Positions 1-8,061 of a stretch of 64,000 nucleotides of DNA are shown here, one piece after another. Where the stretch lies: positions 2,755,501 through 2,819,500 of the forward strand of contig JADJWQ010000006.1 of the NCBI GenBank assembly GCA_016716265.1, read 5' to 3'. The position numbers were made by a program, and so were the translations under genes. The stretch's first letter is position 1. Every line of letters begins with the position of its first letter. This DNA is from Planctomycetota bacterium. Lineage in GTDB: Bacteria; Planctomycetota; UBA1135; UBA2386. The notes under the pieces were generated by a model. It searched no databases. It saw nothing but the letters and a program-made list of their open reading frames with translations, and was not told the DNA's origin.

Positions 1-871
1 CGAAGCGCTCGTGCGGCAGCCGCGGCACGTGGATGTCGTGCGTGGCGAAGTAGAGGAAGAACGGCCGCTCCCGGCTCTCCTCGATGAACCGCAAGGCACG
101 GGCCACGAACACGTCGGCCATGTCCTCGTCGACCCAGCGCGCCGCCTCGCCGCCGGTCATGTAGCCGATGCGGCTGACGCCATTGACGATCGTCTGGTCG
201 TGCCCGAAGTCCCAGCGCATCTTCAGGAGGTCCGGGCGCTCCGCACCGGTCGGCGCATCGCCGATCCGCTTGCCGTAGGACACGGCGATCGGGTCGGCCG
301 GGTCGAGCCCCACGACGCGGTGCCCCTCGACGTACACACAGGGCACGCGGTCGCCGGTCGCCGGCAGCAGCAGGCACTCGTCGAAGCCGACCTCCAGCGG
401 GCCCGGCTTCACCTCGCCGTTCCAGTCACAATCGCCGGCGCCGAGCCCGAGGTGCCACTTGCCGACGACCGCGGTGCGGTAGCCGGCGCGGTGCAGGATC
501 TCGGGCAGCGTCGTGCGCCCGGGCTCGATGATCAGCTTCGCGTTGCCGGGGAGCACGCCGGTGCCCCTGCGGCGGAACGCGTACTCGCCGGTCAGCAGCG
601 AGTAGCGCGACGGTGTGCAAGTCGCCGACGAGCAATGGGCATCGGTGAAGCGCAGCCCTTCCTGTGCGAGCCGATCGACGTTCGGCGTCTCGACCGCCGT
701 CGCGCCGTAGCAGCCGACGTCGCCGTAGCCGACGTCGTCGGTGTAGATCAGCACGATGTTCGGGAGCGCAGCCCGGTCGGACGGCGCCGTCTCCTGCTGG
801 CCGCGCGCGGGCACCGCGGCCAGCGGGATCGACAGGAGGCAGCAGAGCAGCGCGCGGTGGAGCAACGTCAT
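1..871 (-). CDS. Secreted type I sulfatase, 3' end outside window
   Basis: This is the N-terminal ~290 residues of a sulfatase, which hydrolyses sulfate esters, in planctomycetes typically those of algal polysaccharides. The ATG at 871 gives a signal peptide (hydrophobic residues 6-22, cleavage after ARG or QQ). The metal-binding Asp pair is in the segment LIYTDDVGYGD (D45, D46). The formylglycine signature CTPSR follows at residues 85-89, with SLLTGEY after it, so this is a Cys-type sulfatase that needs an FGE for maturation. GKWHLG and the later DIHVP segment also fit the alkaline-phosphatase fold. The gene runs off the left edge. A TATCGT hexamer lies 9 nt before the start. The dnaE2 stop lies 56 bp upstream on the same strand; co-transcription is possible but not shown. 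The substrate cannot be told from this fragment. Confidence 0.93.
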   Translation of the reverse strand, partial: MTLLHRALLCCLLSIPLAAVPARGQQETAPSDRAALPNIVLIYTDDVGYGDVGCYGATAVETPNVDRLAQEGLRFTDAHCSSATCTPSRYSLLTGEYAFRRRGTGVLPGNAKLIIEPGRTTLPEILHRAGYRTAVVGKWHLGLGAGDCDWNGEVKPGPLEVGFDECLLLPATGDRVPCVYVEGHRVVGLDPADPIAVSYGKRIGDAPTGAERPDLLKMRWDFGHDQTIVNGVSRIGYMTGGEAARWVDEDMADVFVARALRFIEESRERPFFLYFATHDIHVPRLPHERF

Positions 872-880
872 GGGGGCGAG

Positions 881-886
881 ACGATA
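881..886 (-). promoter_or_regulatory. Candidate -10 element of the sulfatase gene
   Basis: The hexamer TATCGT on the minus strand ends 9 nt before the ATG at 871. It fits the TANNNT pattern seen at a similar distance before several other starts in this window and would give an almost leaderless transcript. No clear -35 box is seen. Confidence 0.35.
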
Positions 887-927
887 CCCCGTGGCGCGCC
901 GCGGGCGTCGGCCCGACCGCGCTCGCG

Positions 928-3900
928 TCAATGGAAGTCACGGCTGCCGCCGGTCTCCGGCGGCTCGCCCGGCACGGCCGGCACCCAGATCCGCTGCGCG
1001 ACCAGGTGCACGACGCCGTCCTGCATCTGCAGGCGGCCGGCGACCGCGAGGAACGGCTCGGTCTTGACCAGCGCCGCGAAGCGCTCGTAGACGTCCGGCC
1101 ACACGACGACGTTGACGAAGCCGGTCTCGTCCTCGAGCGTCAGGAACACGACTCCCTTGGCGGTGCCGGGCCGCTGCCGGCAGATCACGAGCCCGGCGTG
1201 CTGCACGCGCGCGCGGTCGGGCAGCGCGCGCACCTCCTCCGCCGAGCAGAGCCGCTGCGCGGCGAGCGCGTCGCGCAGCGACTCCAGCGGATGACCGCGG
1301 GCGCTGTGCGACGCGCTGCGGTAGTCCCAGGCGACCGTCTCGAACGGGTCGAGCGCAGCGAACGTCGCGCGGTCGCTCGCCGCGGCGACGAGCGGCAGGC
1401 CACCGGGCCGCTCCTTCGCGCGCGCCCAGACCTCCCACAGCGCGTCGCGGCGCGATGGCTCGAGCGAGCCGAGCGCGCCCGCCTCGGCGAGCGTCGCGAG
1501 CCGCGCACCGTTGAGCCGGCAGCGGGCCGCGAAGTCGCCGAGGTCGGCGAACCCTCGCGCCGCCCGCTCCGCGACGATGCGCCGCGCCTCGGCCTCGCTG
1601 AAGCCGCGGAGCCAGCGCAGCCCCATCCGCAGCGCGAGCAGCTCGGCGCCCGGCGTGCCGACCGGCTCGAGCGTGCAATCCTGGTCGCTCGCCGTCACGT
1701 CGATCGGGCGCACCTCGAGGCCGTGTCGCTTGGCGTCCTCGACGATCGTCGCCGGCGAGTAGAAGCCCATCGGCTGCGCGTTGAGCAGCGCGCACGTGAA
1801 CACGTCGAGATGGTGGCAGCGCAGCCACGCGGTCGCGTAGGCGATCAGCGCGAAGCTCGCGGCATGGCTCTCCGGGAATCCGTACTCACCGAAGCCACGG
1901 ATCTGCTCGAACACGCGCTCGGCGAACTCGCGCTCGATGCCCTTGCGCAGCATGCGGGCGATCAGCCGCTCGCGGTGCCGCTCCATGCGCCCGTGTTTGC
2001 GCCACGCGGCCATGTCGCGCCGGAGCTGGTCGGCCTCGCCCGGCGTGTAGTCGGCCGCGACCATCGCGAGCTTCATGACCTGCTCCTGGAACAGCGGCAC
2101 GCCGAGCGTCTTCTCGAGCACCGGCACGAGGCACTTGTGCGGGTAGCTGACCGGCTCCTCGCCGTGCCGCCGCCGCAGGTACGGATGCACCATGTCCCCC
2201 GAGATCGGACCCGGGCGCACGATGCTGACCTCGACGACCAGGTCGTAGAAGGTCCGCGGCCGCAGCCGGGGCAGCATCGCCATCTGCGCGCGGCTCTCGA
2301 TCTGGAACACGCCGACCGTGTCGGCGCGGCAGATCAGGTCGTAGGTGCGGGTGTCCTCGGGCGGGATCGTCGCCAGGCCGAGCTCGATCCCGCGGTGCTC
2401 ACGCAGCAGCCGGAACGACTCGTCGCACAAGGTCAGCGAGCCGAGCGCGAGCAGGTCGACCTTGAACAGCCCGAGATCCTCGAGGTCGTCCTTGTCCCAT
2501 TGGATGACCGTGCGCCCCTCCATGGCCGCGTTCTCGATCGGCACGAGGTCGTGCACGGGCTCGTGACCGAGCAGGAAGCCGCCGGGGTGGATCGACAGGT
2601 GGCGCGGGAACGTGCGGATCTCGTCGACGAGCTCCGCGAAGTGCCGGTGGCGCGGCGCGTCGGGATCGAGCCCCGCCTCGCGGAACCACGCGGCGACGTC
2701 GCCGTCGCCCCGCGAGCCGAGCTTCGCGAGCCGGTCGAGCGCCGTCGCCGGCACGCCGAGCGCCTTGCCGACCTCGCGCACCGCCGACCGCGTGCGGAAG
2801 CGGATCACGTTGCAGACCATCGCGGCGCGGTCGCGGCCGTACTTCGCGTAGACGTGCTGGATCACCTCCTCGCGCCGGCCGTGCTGGATGTCGAGGTCGA
2901 TGTCGGGCGGCTCGTGCCGCTCGCGCGACAGGAAGCGCTCGAACAGCAGGTCCATCCGCACCGGATCGACCGCGGTGATGCCGAGGCAATAGCACACCGC
3001 GGAGTTCGCCGCCGAGCCACGCCCCTGGCACAGGATGCCGTTCCGCTCGCAGTATTCGACGATCTCCCGCATCGTCAGGAAGTAGCCCGGGTAGTCGAGC
3101 TCCTCGATCAATGCGAGCTCCTTCTCGAGCTGCTGCCGCACGCGGTCGGGCACGTGCTCGCCGTAGCGCCGGTGCGCGCCCTGCAGCGTCAACGACCTCA
3201 GCCATTGGGCGGACGTGCTGCCGTCGGGCAGCCGTTCCGACGGATACACGTAGCGCAGCTCGTCGAGCGAGAACGTGCAGCGCTCGCCGATCTCGAGCGT
3301 CCGTGCGACCGCGGCCGGGTCGTCCTCCCACAGCGACTCGAACGCCCGCCCGCCGAGCAGCTCGTGCTCGGCGTTGGGGCGGGTCACTGCGGCGGCGCGA
3401 TCGACCGTCACGCCGTGGCGGATGCAGGTCAGCACGTCCTGCAGCCGCCGCCGCGCACGCGTGTGGTAGAGCACCTCGCGCGCCGCGACGACCGGCACGT
3501 CGAACCGCTTCGCCCGCTCGCGCAGCTCGACCTCGCGCTCGCGCTCACCCTCCTCGCGGTGCCGCGCGAGCAGGGCGTAGAGCGCGGTGCCGAACGCCTC
3601 GCGGTACGGTCCCGGATCCCACGGCCCCCCGCGCCACAGCGCGACGAGCCCGCGCGCGTGCGCGCACACCTCGTCGAGCGCCACGACGCACTCGCCCTTC
3701 GGCGAGCGGCGCCGCCCCGCCGTGACCAGCCGGCACAGGTGCGCGTAGCCGGCCCGCGTCTCGGCGAGCAGCACCACCGTGCTGCCGTCCTCGACCGTCA
3801 CCTCGCTGCCGACGATCACCCGCACCGGCCGCTCGCGCGCCGCGACGTGCGCCCGCACGATCCCTGGCACGCCGTCCCGGTCGGTCAGCGCGAGCACCGG

Positions 3901-4002
3901 CAGCCCGACCGCCTCGGCATGCTCGACCAGCTCCTCGGGGTGCGACGCCCCCTCGAGGAAGCTGAAGTTCGACCGGCACCACAGCGGGACGTAGCGGGAC
4001 AC
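928..4002 (-). CDS. dnaE2: Error-prone DNA polymerase III alpha subunit DnaE2
   Basis: DnaE2 is the damage-inducible, mutagenic C-family polymerase that usually works with ImuA/ImuB in translesion synthesis. The 1024-residue length is normal for DnaE2. The PHP domain opens with FSFLEGASHPEEL and ALTDRDGVPG. The palm carries the catalytic PDIDLD motif near residues 365-370, followed by the finger region, a helix-hairpin-helix segment and an OB-fold. The protein ends with SRDFH, typical of DnaE2 and not of the replicative DnaE1. The start is a GTG at 4002; the nearby ATG at 4010 is out of frame. No imuA or imuB is visible next to it: the upstream neighbour is a divergent kinase gene. TAACAT at 4014-4009 could be a -10 element. 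No LexA-type palindrome was recognised, so SOS control is only an expectation from the family. Confidence 0.96.
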   Translation of the reverse strand: MSRYVPLWCRSNFSFLEGASHPEELVEHAEAVGLPVLALTDRDGVPGIVRAHVAARERPVRVIVGSEVTVEDGSTVVLLAETRAGYAHLCRLVTAGRRRSPKGECVVALDEVCAHARGLVALWRGGPWDPGPYREAFGTALYALLARHREEGEREREVELRERAKRFDVPVVAAREVLYHTRARRRLQDVLTCIRHGVTVDRAAAVTRPNAEHELLGGRAFESLWEDDPAAVARTLEIGERCTFSLDELRYVYPSERLPDGSTSAQWLRSLTLQGAHRRYGEHVPDRVRQQLEKELALIEELDYPGYFLTMREIVEYCERNGILCQGRGSAANSAVCYCLGITAVDPVRMDLLFERFLSRERHEPPDIDLDIQHGRREEVIQHVYAKYGRDRAAMVCNVIRFRTRSAVREVGKALGVPATALDRLAKLGSRGDGDVAAWFREAGLDPDAPRHRHFAELVDEIRTFPRHLSIHPGGFLLGHEPVHDLVPIENAAMEGRTVIQWDKDDLEDLGLFKVDLLALGSLTLCDESFRLLREHRGIELGLATIPPEDTRTYDLICRADTVGVFQIESRAQMAMLPRLRPRTFYDLVVEVSIVRPGPISGDMVHPYLRRRHGEEPVSYPHKCLVPVLEKTLGVPLFQEQVMKLAMVAADYTPGEADQLRRDMAAWRKHGRMERHRERLIARMLRKGIEREFAERVFEQIRGFGEYGFPESHAASFALIAYATAWLRCHHLDVFTCALLNAQPMGFYSPATIVEDAKRHGLEVRPIDVTASDQDCTLEPVGTPGAELLALRMGLRWLRGFSEAEARRIVAERAARGFADLGDFAARCRLNGARLATLAEAGALGSLEPSRRDALWEVWARAKERPGGLPLVAAASDRATFAALDPFETVAWDYRSASHSARGHPLESLRDALAAQRLCSAEEVRALPDRARVQHAGLVICRQRPGTAKGVVFLTLEDETGFVNVVVWPDVYERFAALVKTEPFLAVAGRLQMQDGVVHLVAQRIWVPAVPGEPPETGGSRDFH

Positions 4003-4008
4003 CCCGCC

Positions 4009-4014
4009 ATGTTA
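4009..4014 (-). promoter_or_regulatory. Candidate -10 element of dnaE2
   Basis: The minus-strand hexamer TAACAT lies 6 nt before the GTG start at 4002. The spacing suggests leaderless transcription. It is one of a set of TANNNT motifs near starts in the window. Confidence 0.35.
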
Positions 4015-4150
4015 GGTGTCCGTTCGGCTCTCCCGCAACGGCACCAGGCTGGGTGACTCCCACCACGACGGCGGCCCCGCGCGGCCACCGTCGCCCAAGC
4101 ACGGATCCGGCCGCCCGCATCGGAGCGCTGCCGCCGGCCGGCGCGGCGGG

Positions 4151-4156
4151 TACTCT
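4151..4156 (+). promoter_or_regulatory. Candidate -10 element of the kinase-FGE gene
   Basis: TACTCT lies 10 nt before the ATG at 4167. It supports that start over the in-frame ATG at 4053, which lies upstream of this motif. Confidence 0.3.
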
Positions 4157-4166
4157 CCGCCGCACG

Positions 4167-7100
4167 ATGGAGGAGCCCGCGACTCACGGTCAGCCCGAGC
4201 GGATCGGCGCCTACCGGATCCTCGGAACGCTCGGCGAGGGCGGCATGGGCACCGTCTACCTGGCGGAGCAGGAACGGCCCGTCAGCCGCAAGGTCGCGCT
4301 GAAGCTGATCAAGCTCGGCATGGACAGCCGGGCGGTCGTCGCGCGCTTCGAGCAGGAGCGCCAGGCACTGGCCCTGATGGACCACGAGGGGATCGCGAAG
4401 GTGTTCGACTGCGGCACCAGCGAGCGCGGTCAACCGTTCTTCGTGATGGAGCTGGTGCGCGGCATCCCGATCGACCGGTTCTGCGAGCAGCACCGGCTGT
4501 CGTTGGCGAGTCGACTGAAGCTCGTGCAGCAGACGTGTGCCGCGGTGCAGCACGCACACCAGAAGGGCGTCGTGCATCGCGACCTCAAGCCCGGCAACGT
4601 GCTGGTCAGCGACGACGGTGGGCGTCTGCAGGTCAAGATCATCGACTTCGGGCTCGCCAAGGCGATGGGGCAGAAGCTCGTCGAGGCGACGCTGTTCACC
4701 GAGGCGGGACAGATCGTCGGCACACCCGAGTACATGGCGCCCGAGCAGGCCGACCCGACCAACCAGGACATCGACACCCGGGCCGACATCTACTCGCTGG
4801 GTGTGATGCTGTACCTGGTCCTGGTCGGCGAGCTGCCATTCCCGGCCGCCGAGCTGCGCCGCGCGGGCATGCTCGAGGTGCAGCGGATCCTACGCGAGGT
4901 CGATCCGCCGAAACCGAGCACGCGCATCACCTCGCTCGGAGACGATGCGGCCGAGCTGGCGCGGACGCGGCAGATCAGCATTACCGCACTTCGCAAGACG
5001 CTCCGGACGGACCTCGATTGGGTGGTGCTGAAGGCGCTCGACAAGGACCGCAACCGCCGCTACGACACCGCCAATGCGCTGCGTGCCGATCTGCAGCGCT
5101 ACCTGGAACACGAGCCGCTCCTGGCCGGGCCGCCGAGCGCTGCCTATCGGCTTCGCAAGCTGCTGCGCCGGTACCGACCGCAGCTGGTCGCCGCCGTGCT
5201 GGTGTTCGCGGCGCTGCTCGGTGGCGGCGTAACGACCCTCGTGCAGTGGCGGCGTGCCGAGCGACAGGCCGCCGCCAACCTGACGTTGGCGACCGAGAAG
5301 AGTCGGCTCGCCGAGGAGAAGTCCTCGCTCGCAGCCGCGGAGCAGAGGGCGCGTCGAGAGGCGCAGGACAATCTCGGGAAGTTCGAGGCGAAGGCCGCCG
5401 AGCTCAATCGCAAGATCGAGGAGTTCAACTGGCTCGCCGGGGTGGTGCGGTACGACCGCGCCGTGGCCGACGAGCAGACTCTCTACCCGGCGTGGCCCCG
5501 GAACGTCGCCGCCTTGCAGCGCTGGCTCGACGATGAGTGCGAGCCACTCCTGAGTATGCGCGAGGGGATCGATCGGACGCTCGAGCGCCTACGGAAGGAC
5601 GCACTGCCGTGGACCGAGGCACAGCGGCAAGCCGACCGCCAGCGGGATCCCGAGCGGCTGGAGCAGTGGGAGTCGTCAGGGCGGCAGCTCGCGTCGCTTC
5701 GCCATGCACAGTCGATCCGAGCAGGCGCACCGATGCCATCGGTGACGTTGACCGCGGAGCAGCGCGCGCTGGATGCGCCGGCGCTCAACATGCTGGCGTG
5801 GCACCGCGTCGCGCCGCGCGCCGAGTGGCGCAGGGTCTGGGGTGAGGAGGCGCTCGGGCTCGAGGCAGCACGATTGTGCGTCGAGAAGGGTGGCGCCGAC
5901 GCGAACCGGTACGAGTATCTCGACACGCTGGCCTGGGCGCTGCTCGCCAACGGTCAGGACGACGCCGCCAGGCAGTGCAGCGCCGACGCGCTCGCCGCGG
6001 CACCGCCCGATCGGCGCGCGGAACTGCAGGGCTACCTGCGGGAGCTCACCGACGCGGTGGACCACGCTGCCGAGCACCTCGCGGACGCCGAGCGGCGCCA
6101 CGCGACGTTGACGGCGGAGGTGACGCGGCGACGGACCTTCGAGTTCGCGCCCGAGCACGCCGCCCAGGCCTTCCTGCACGGCACGTTGGAGCGGCTGCGC
6201 GCGCAGCTCGACGCCCTCGAACGGGAGCAGAAGGCCGCGGTCGACCAGCGCCTGCGCTGGGCGCGCGACATCGTGGCGCTGACCCGATCGCACCCGAACG
6301 CACGGTTCACCTGGGCGACGGTCCGCGAGCAGATCGCCGCGGACGAGCGGTACGCAGGCGCGGCGATCGAGCTGCGCGACGAAGACGTACTCGGGCTCGT
6401 GCCGCTCGGCCCGAATCCGGTGACCGGGCTGCAGGAGTTCTACCATCTGCGCAGCGCGTGGGACGGCCACGGCGACCCGCGGGAGCTCTCGATTCCCCGG
6501 CACCGCGAGGATGGCTCGATCGAGGTCACGGGCGACACCGGAATCGTGTTCGTCCTGCTGCCCGGCGGCACGTTCGCGATGGGCGCACAGTCCATCGACC
6601 CGGGCTCACGGAACCACGATCCGGCGGCGCGCGACAACGAGTCTCCCATTCACGACGTGACCCTGGAGCCCTTCTTCCTGGCGCGGCACGAGCTGACCCG
6701 CGGCCAATGGGCCCGGATGTTCGGCACGCATCCGTTCTGGTGGCAGGAAGGGGTGGCCTACGACCTCGATCCCGAGATCGGCCCCGCCCATCCGGCCGAT
6801 TCCGTGAGCTGGGCAGATGCCGAGTCCTGCATGACCCGGCACGGCCTCGCGCTGCCGACCGAGGCGCAGTGGGAATACGGCTGCCGCGCCGGCACGGATA
6901 CGGTGTTCTGGAGCGGCGACGACGTGTCGACGCTCGCCGGCGTCGCGAACGTCCACGACCTCACGTCGGCCCGGCACCACCCGCAGTGGAGCCAGGCAGC
7001 TCCGATCGACGACGGGTTCGGCTCGCTCGCGCCGGCCGGCTCCTTCGCGGCCAACGCGTTCGGCCTCCACGATGTGCACGGCAATCTCTGGGAATGGTGC

Positions 7101-7307
7101 CGCGACGTGCACGGCTCCTACGAGCTCGCGGTGCGCGCGGGCGACGGCCTGCGCCTGACCGGCGCCGCGGCGGACCTCCGCGTGAATCGAGGTGGTGGCT
7201 GCGGCTACGGCACGCCGGACGCCCGCTCGGCCGGCCGCAGCGCCTACGCGCCGGCGTTCCGGAGTCACCATCTGGGCCTGCGCGCGTCCCGCGCCCTGCG
7301 TCCGTGA
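4167..7307 (+). CDS. Membrane Ser/Thr protein kinase with C-terminal FGE-like domain
   Basis: The protein is 1046 residues from the ATG at 4167. An N-terminal eukaryotic-type kinase domain has the glycine loop GEGGMGTV (23-30), the VALK lysine K46, the catalytic HRDLKPGN (137-144) and DFG (160-162), so it should be active. One transmembrane helix follows at about 339-358. Then comes a long charged, partly coiled-coil region to ~770, and a sulfatase-modifying-factor (FGE-like) domain from ~790 to the end, with LPTEAQWEYGCRAG and GLHDVHGNLWEWC. The final FGE segment keeps only one cysteine (C1012 in GGGCGYG); the second active-site cysteine is not seen, so it is more likely a binding or sensor domain than an enzyme. 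The FGE part is expected outside the cytoplasm. The gene is divergent from dnaE2. Residues encoded from the ATG at 4053 look non-coding. Confidence 0.9.
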   Translation: MEEPATHGQPERIGAYRILGTLGEGGMGTVYLAEQERPVSRKVALKLIKLGMDSRAVVARFEQERQALALMDHEGIAKVFDCGTSERGQPFFVMELVRGIPIDRFCEQHRLSLASRLKLVQQTCAAVQHAHQKGVVHRDLKPGNVLVSDDGGRLQVKIIDFGLAKAMGQKLVEATLFTEAGQIVGTPEYMAPEQADPTNQDIDTRADIYSLGVMLYLVLVGELPFPAAELRRAGMLEVQRILREVDPPKPSTRITSLGDDAAELARTRQISITALRKTLRTDLDWVVLKALDKDRNRRYDTANALRADLQRYLEHEPLLAGPPSAAYRLRKLLRRYRPQLVAAVLVFAALLGGGVTTLVQWRRAERQAAANLTLATEKSRLAEEKSSLAAAEQRARREAQDNLGKFEAKAAELNRKIEEFNWLAGVVRYDRAVADEQTLYPAWPRNVAALQRWLDDECEPLLSMREGIDRTLERLRKDALPWTEAQRQADRQRDPERLEQWESSGRQLASLRHAQSIRAGAPMPSVTLTAEQRALDAPALNMLAWHRVAPRAEWRRVWGEEALGLEAARLCVEKGGADANRYEYLDTLAWALLANGQDDAARQCSADALAAAPPDRRAELQGYLRELTDAVDHAAEHLADAERRHATLTAEVTRRRTFEFAPEHAAQAFLHGTLERLRAQLDALEREQKAAVDQRLRWARDIVALTRSHPNARFTWATVREQIAADERYAGAAIELRDEDVLGLVPLGPNPVTGLQEFYHLRSAWDGHGDPRELSIPRHREDGSIEVTGDTGIVFVLLPGGTFAMGAQSIDPGSRNHDPAARDNESPIHDVTLEPFFLARHELTRGQWARMFGTHPFWWQEGVAYDLDPEIGPAHPADSVSWADAESCMTRHGLALPTEAQWEYGCRAGTDTVFWSGDDVSTLAGVANVHDLTSARHHPQWSQAAPIDDGFGSLAPAGSFAANAFGLHDVHGNLWEWCRDVHGSYELAVRAGDGLRLTGAAADLRVNRGGGCGYGTPDARSAGRSAYAPAFRSHHLGLRASRALRP

Positions 7308-8061
7308 CATCGCGACGGCCGCGGCCGCCCATCGCGAGCCACGGCACGTCGAGACATCGACCCGCGCGGCGCGCTGACCGAGGCGTGATGGGAGCGTGCA
7401 TGTCGATCGCGTCGACCGACTGCTGCTCCGCAGCGCCATATGTGCAATCGCCCGAATCGGACCGAGGCCGCACCTGCGACTCGCAATGAGGTCTCCCCCT
7501 GTCGTCCTGCGAGCGAGGATCGACCATTGCCTGCCCCGCATATCGACGGGCCCAGCCGCCATCAACGCAATGCCGCCGGGGAACTCCTCGATGACTCGAC
7601 GGATCGGGAGAATGCTTCGTTCGGTGCTCCGTGACGTCCGATTGCCCTGCGGGTCGCCCGAGCGTCGAGACCCGACACCCGAGTCCATTGACGCCATCGG
7701 ACGCGGGGCCTTGACCGCGCCTCATGAGGCAAACGTACGTTCGAAGCGAGATGGCAATGCGAAGCTACGAGCATGTCGGAGGCAACCGCGGCGCGTCGCC
7801 GGATCTGCGGACCCGGACTCCAGGAATCCGGTCATGCGTATTGCCGGGCGAGCTCGACCGCCGCGAGGATCTCGGCACATGATCCCGGATCACACGGGGA
7901 AACGACTGGCACGCGTCCATTTCTGGAGAAAAGACCCGCGACGGGGTTGCAATGAAGAGTCGACGTGGCCAAGGTCCGCGCACCGCGCATCGCTCGTTCC
8001 GCGCGACCTCGCTTCGCTCGTCCTCACTGTGGCGGGCCACCCTGGCTCTCGGGGATCCCAC
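7308..8061 (+). other. 754-bp gap without a supported gene
   Basis: No signal peptide, known motif or coding-like third-position GC is seen here on either strand, although frames stay open. An open frame runs through it into the first FG-GAP gene, but its translation is Arg- and Pro-rich and unlike a protein. The stretch has visibly less GC than the flanking genes and probably holds the promoter and leader of the FG-GAP operon. I found no convincing tRNA, riboswitch or repeat. Confidence 0.5.

Noticed and set aside
664..4056. Very long plus-strand frame opposite dnaE2 and similar long frames opposite other genes
   Set aside because: These are antisense shadows caused by high GC; they are Arg/Ala/His-rich and have no domain, whereas the opposite strand encodes recognised proteins.
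6543..7307. FGE-like end of the kinase as the activating enzyme for the sulfatase at 1-871
   Set aside because: The active-site cysteine pair is not complete and the domain is tethered to a kinase; a sensor role fits better.
7396..8061. N-terminal extension of the first FG-GAP protein from 7396
   Set aside because: It is Arg/Pro-rich, unlike coding sequence of the neighbours, and would put more than 220 residues before the signal peptide.
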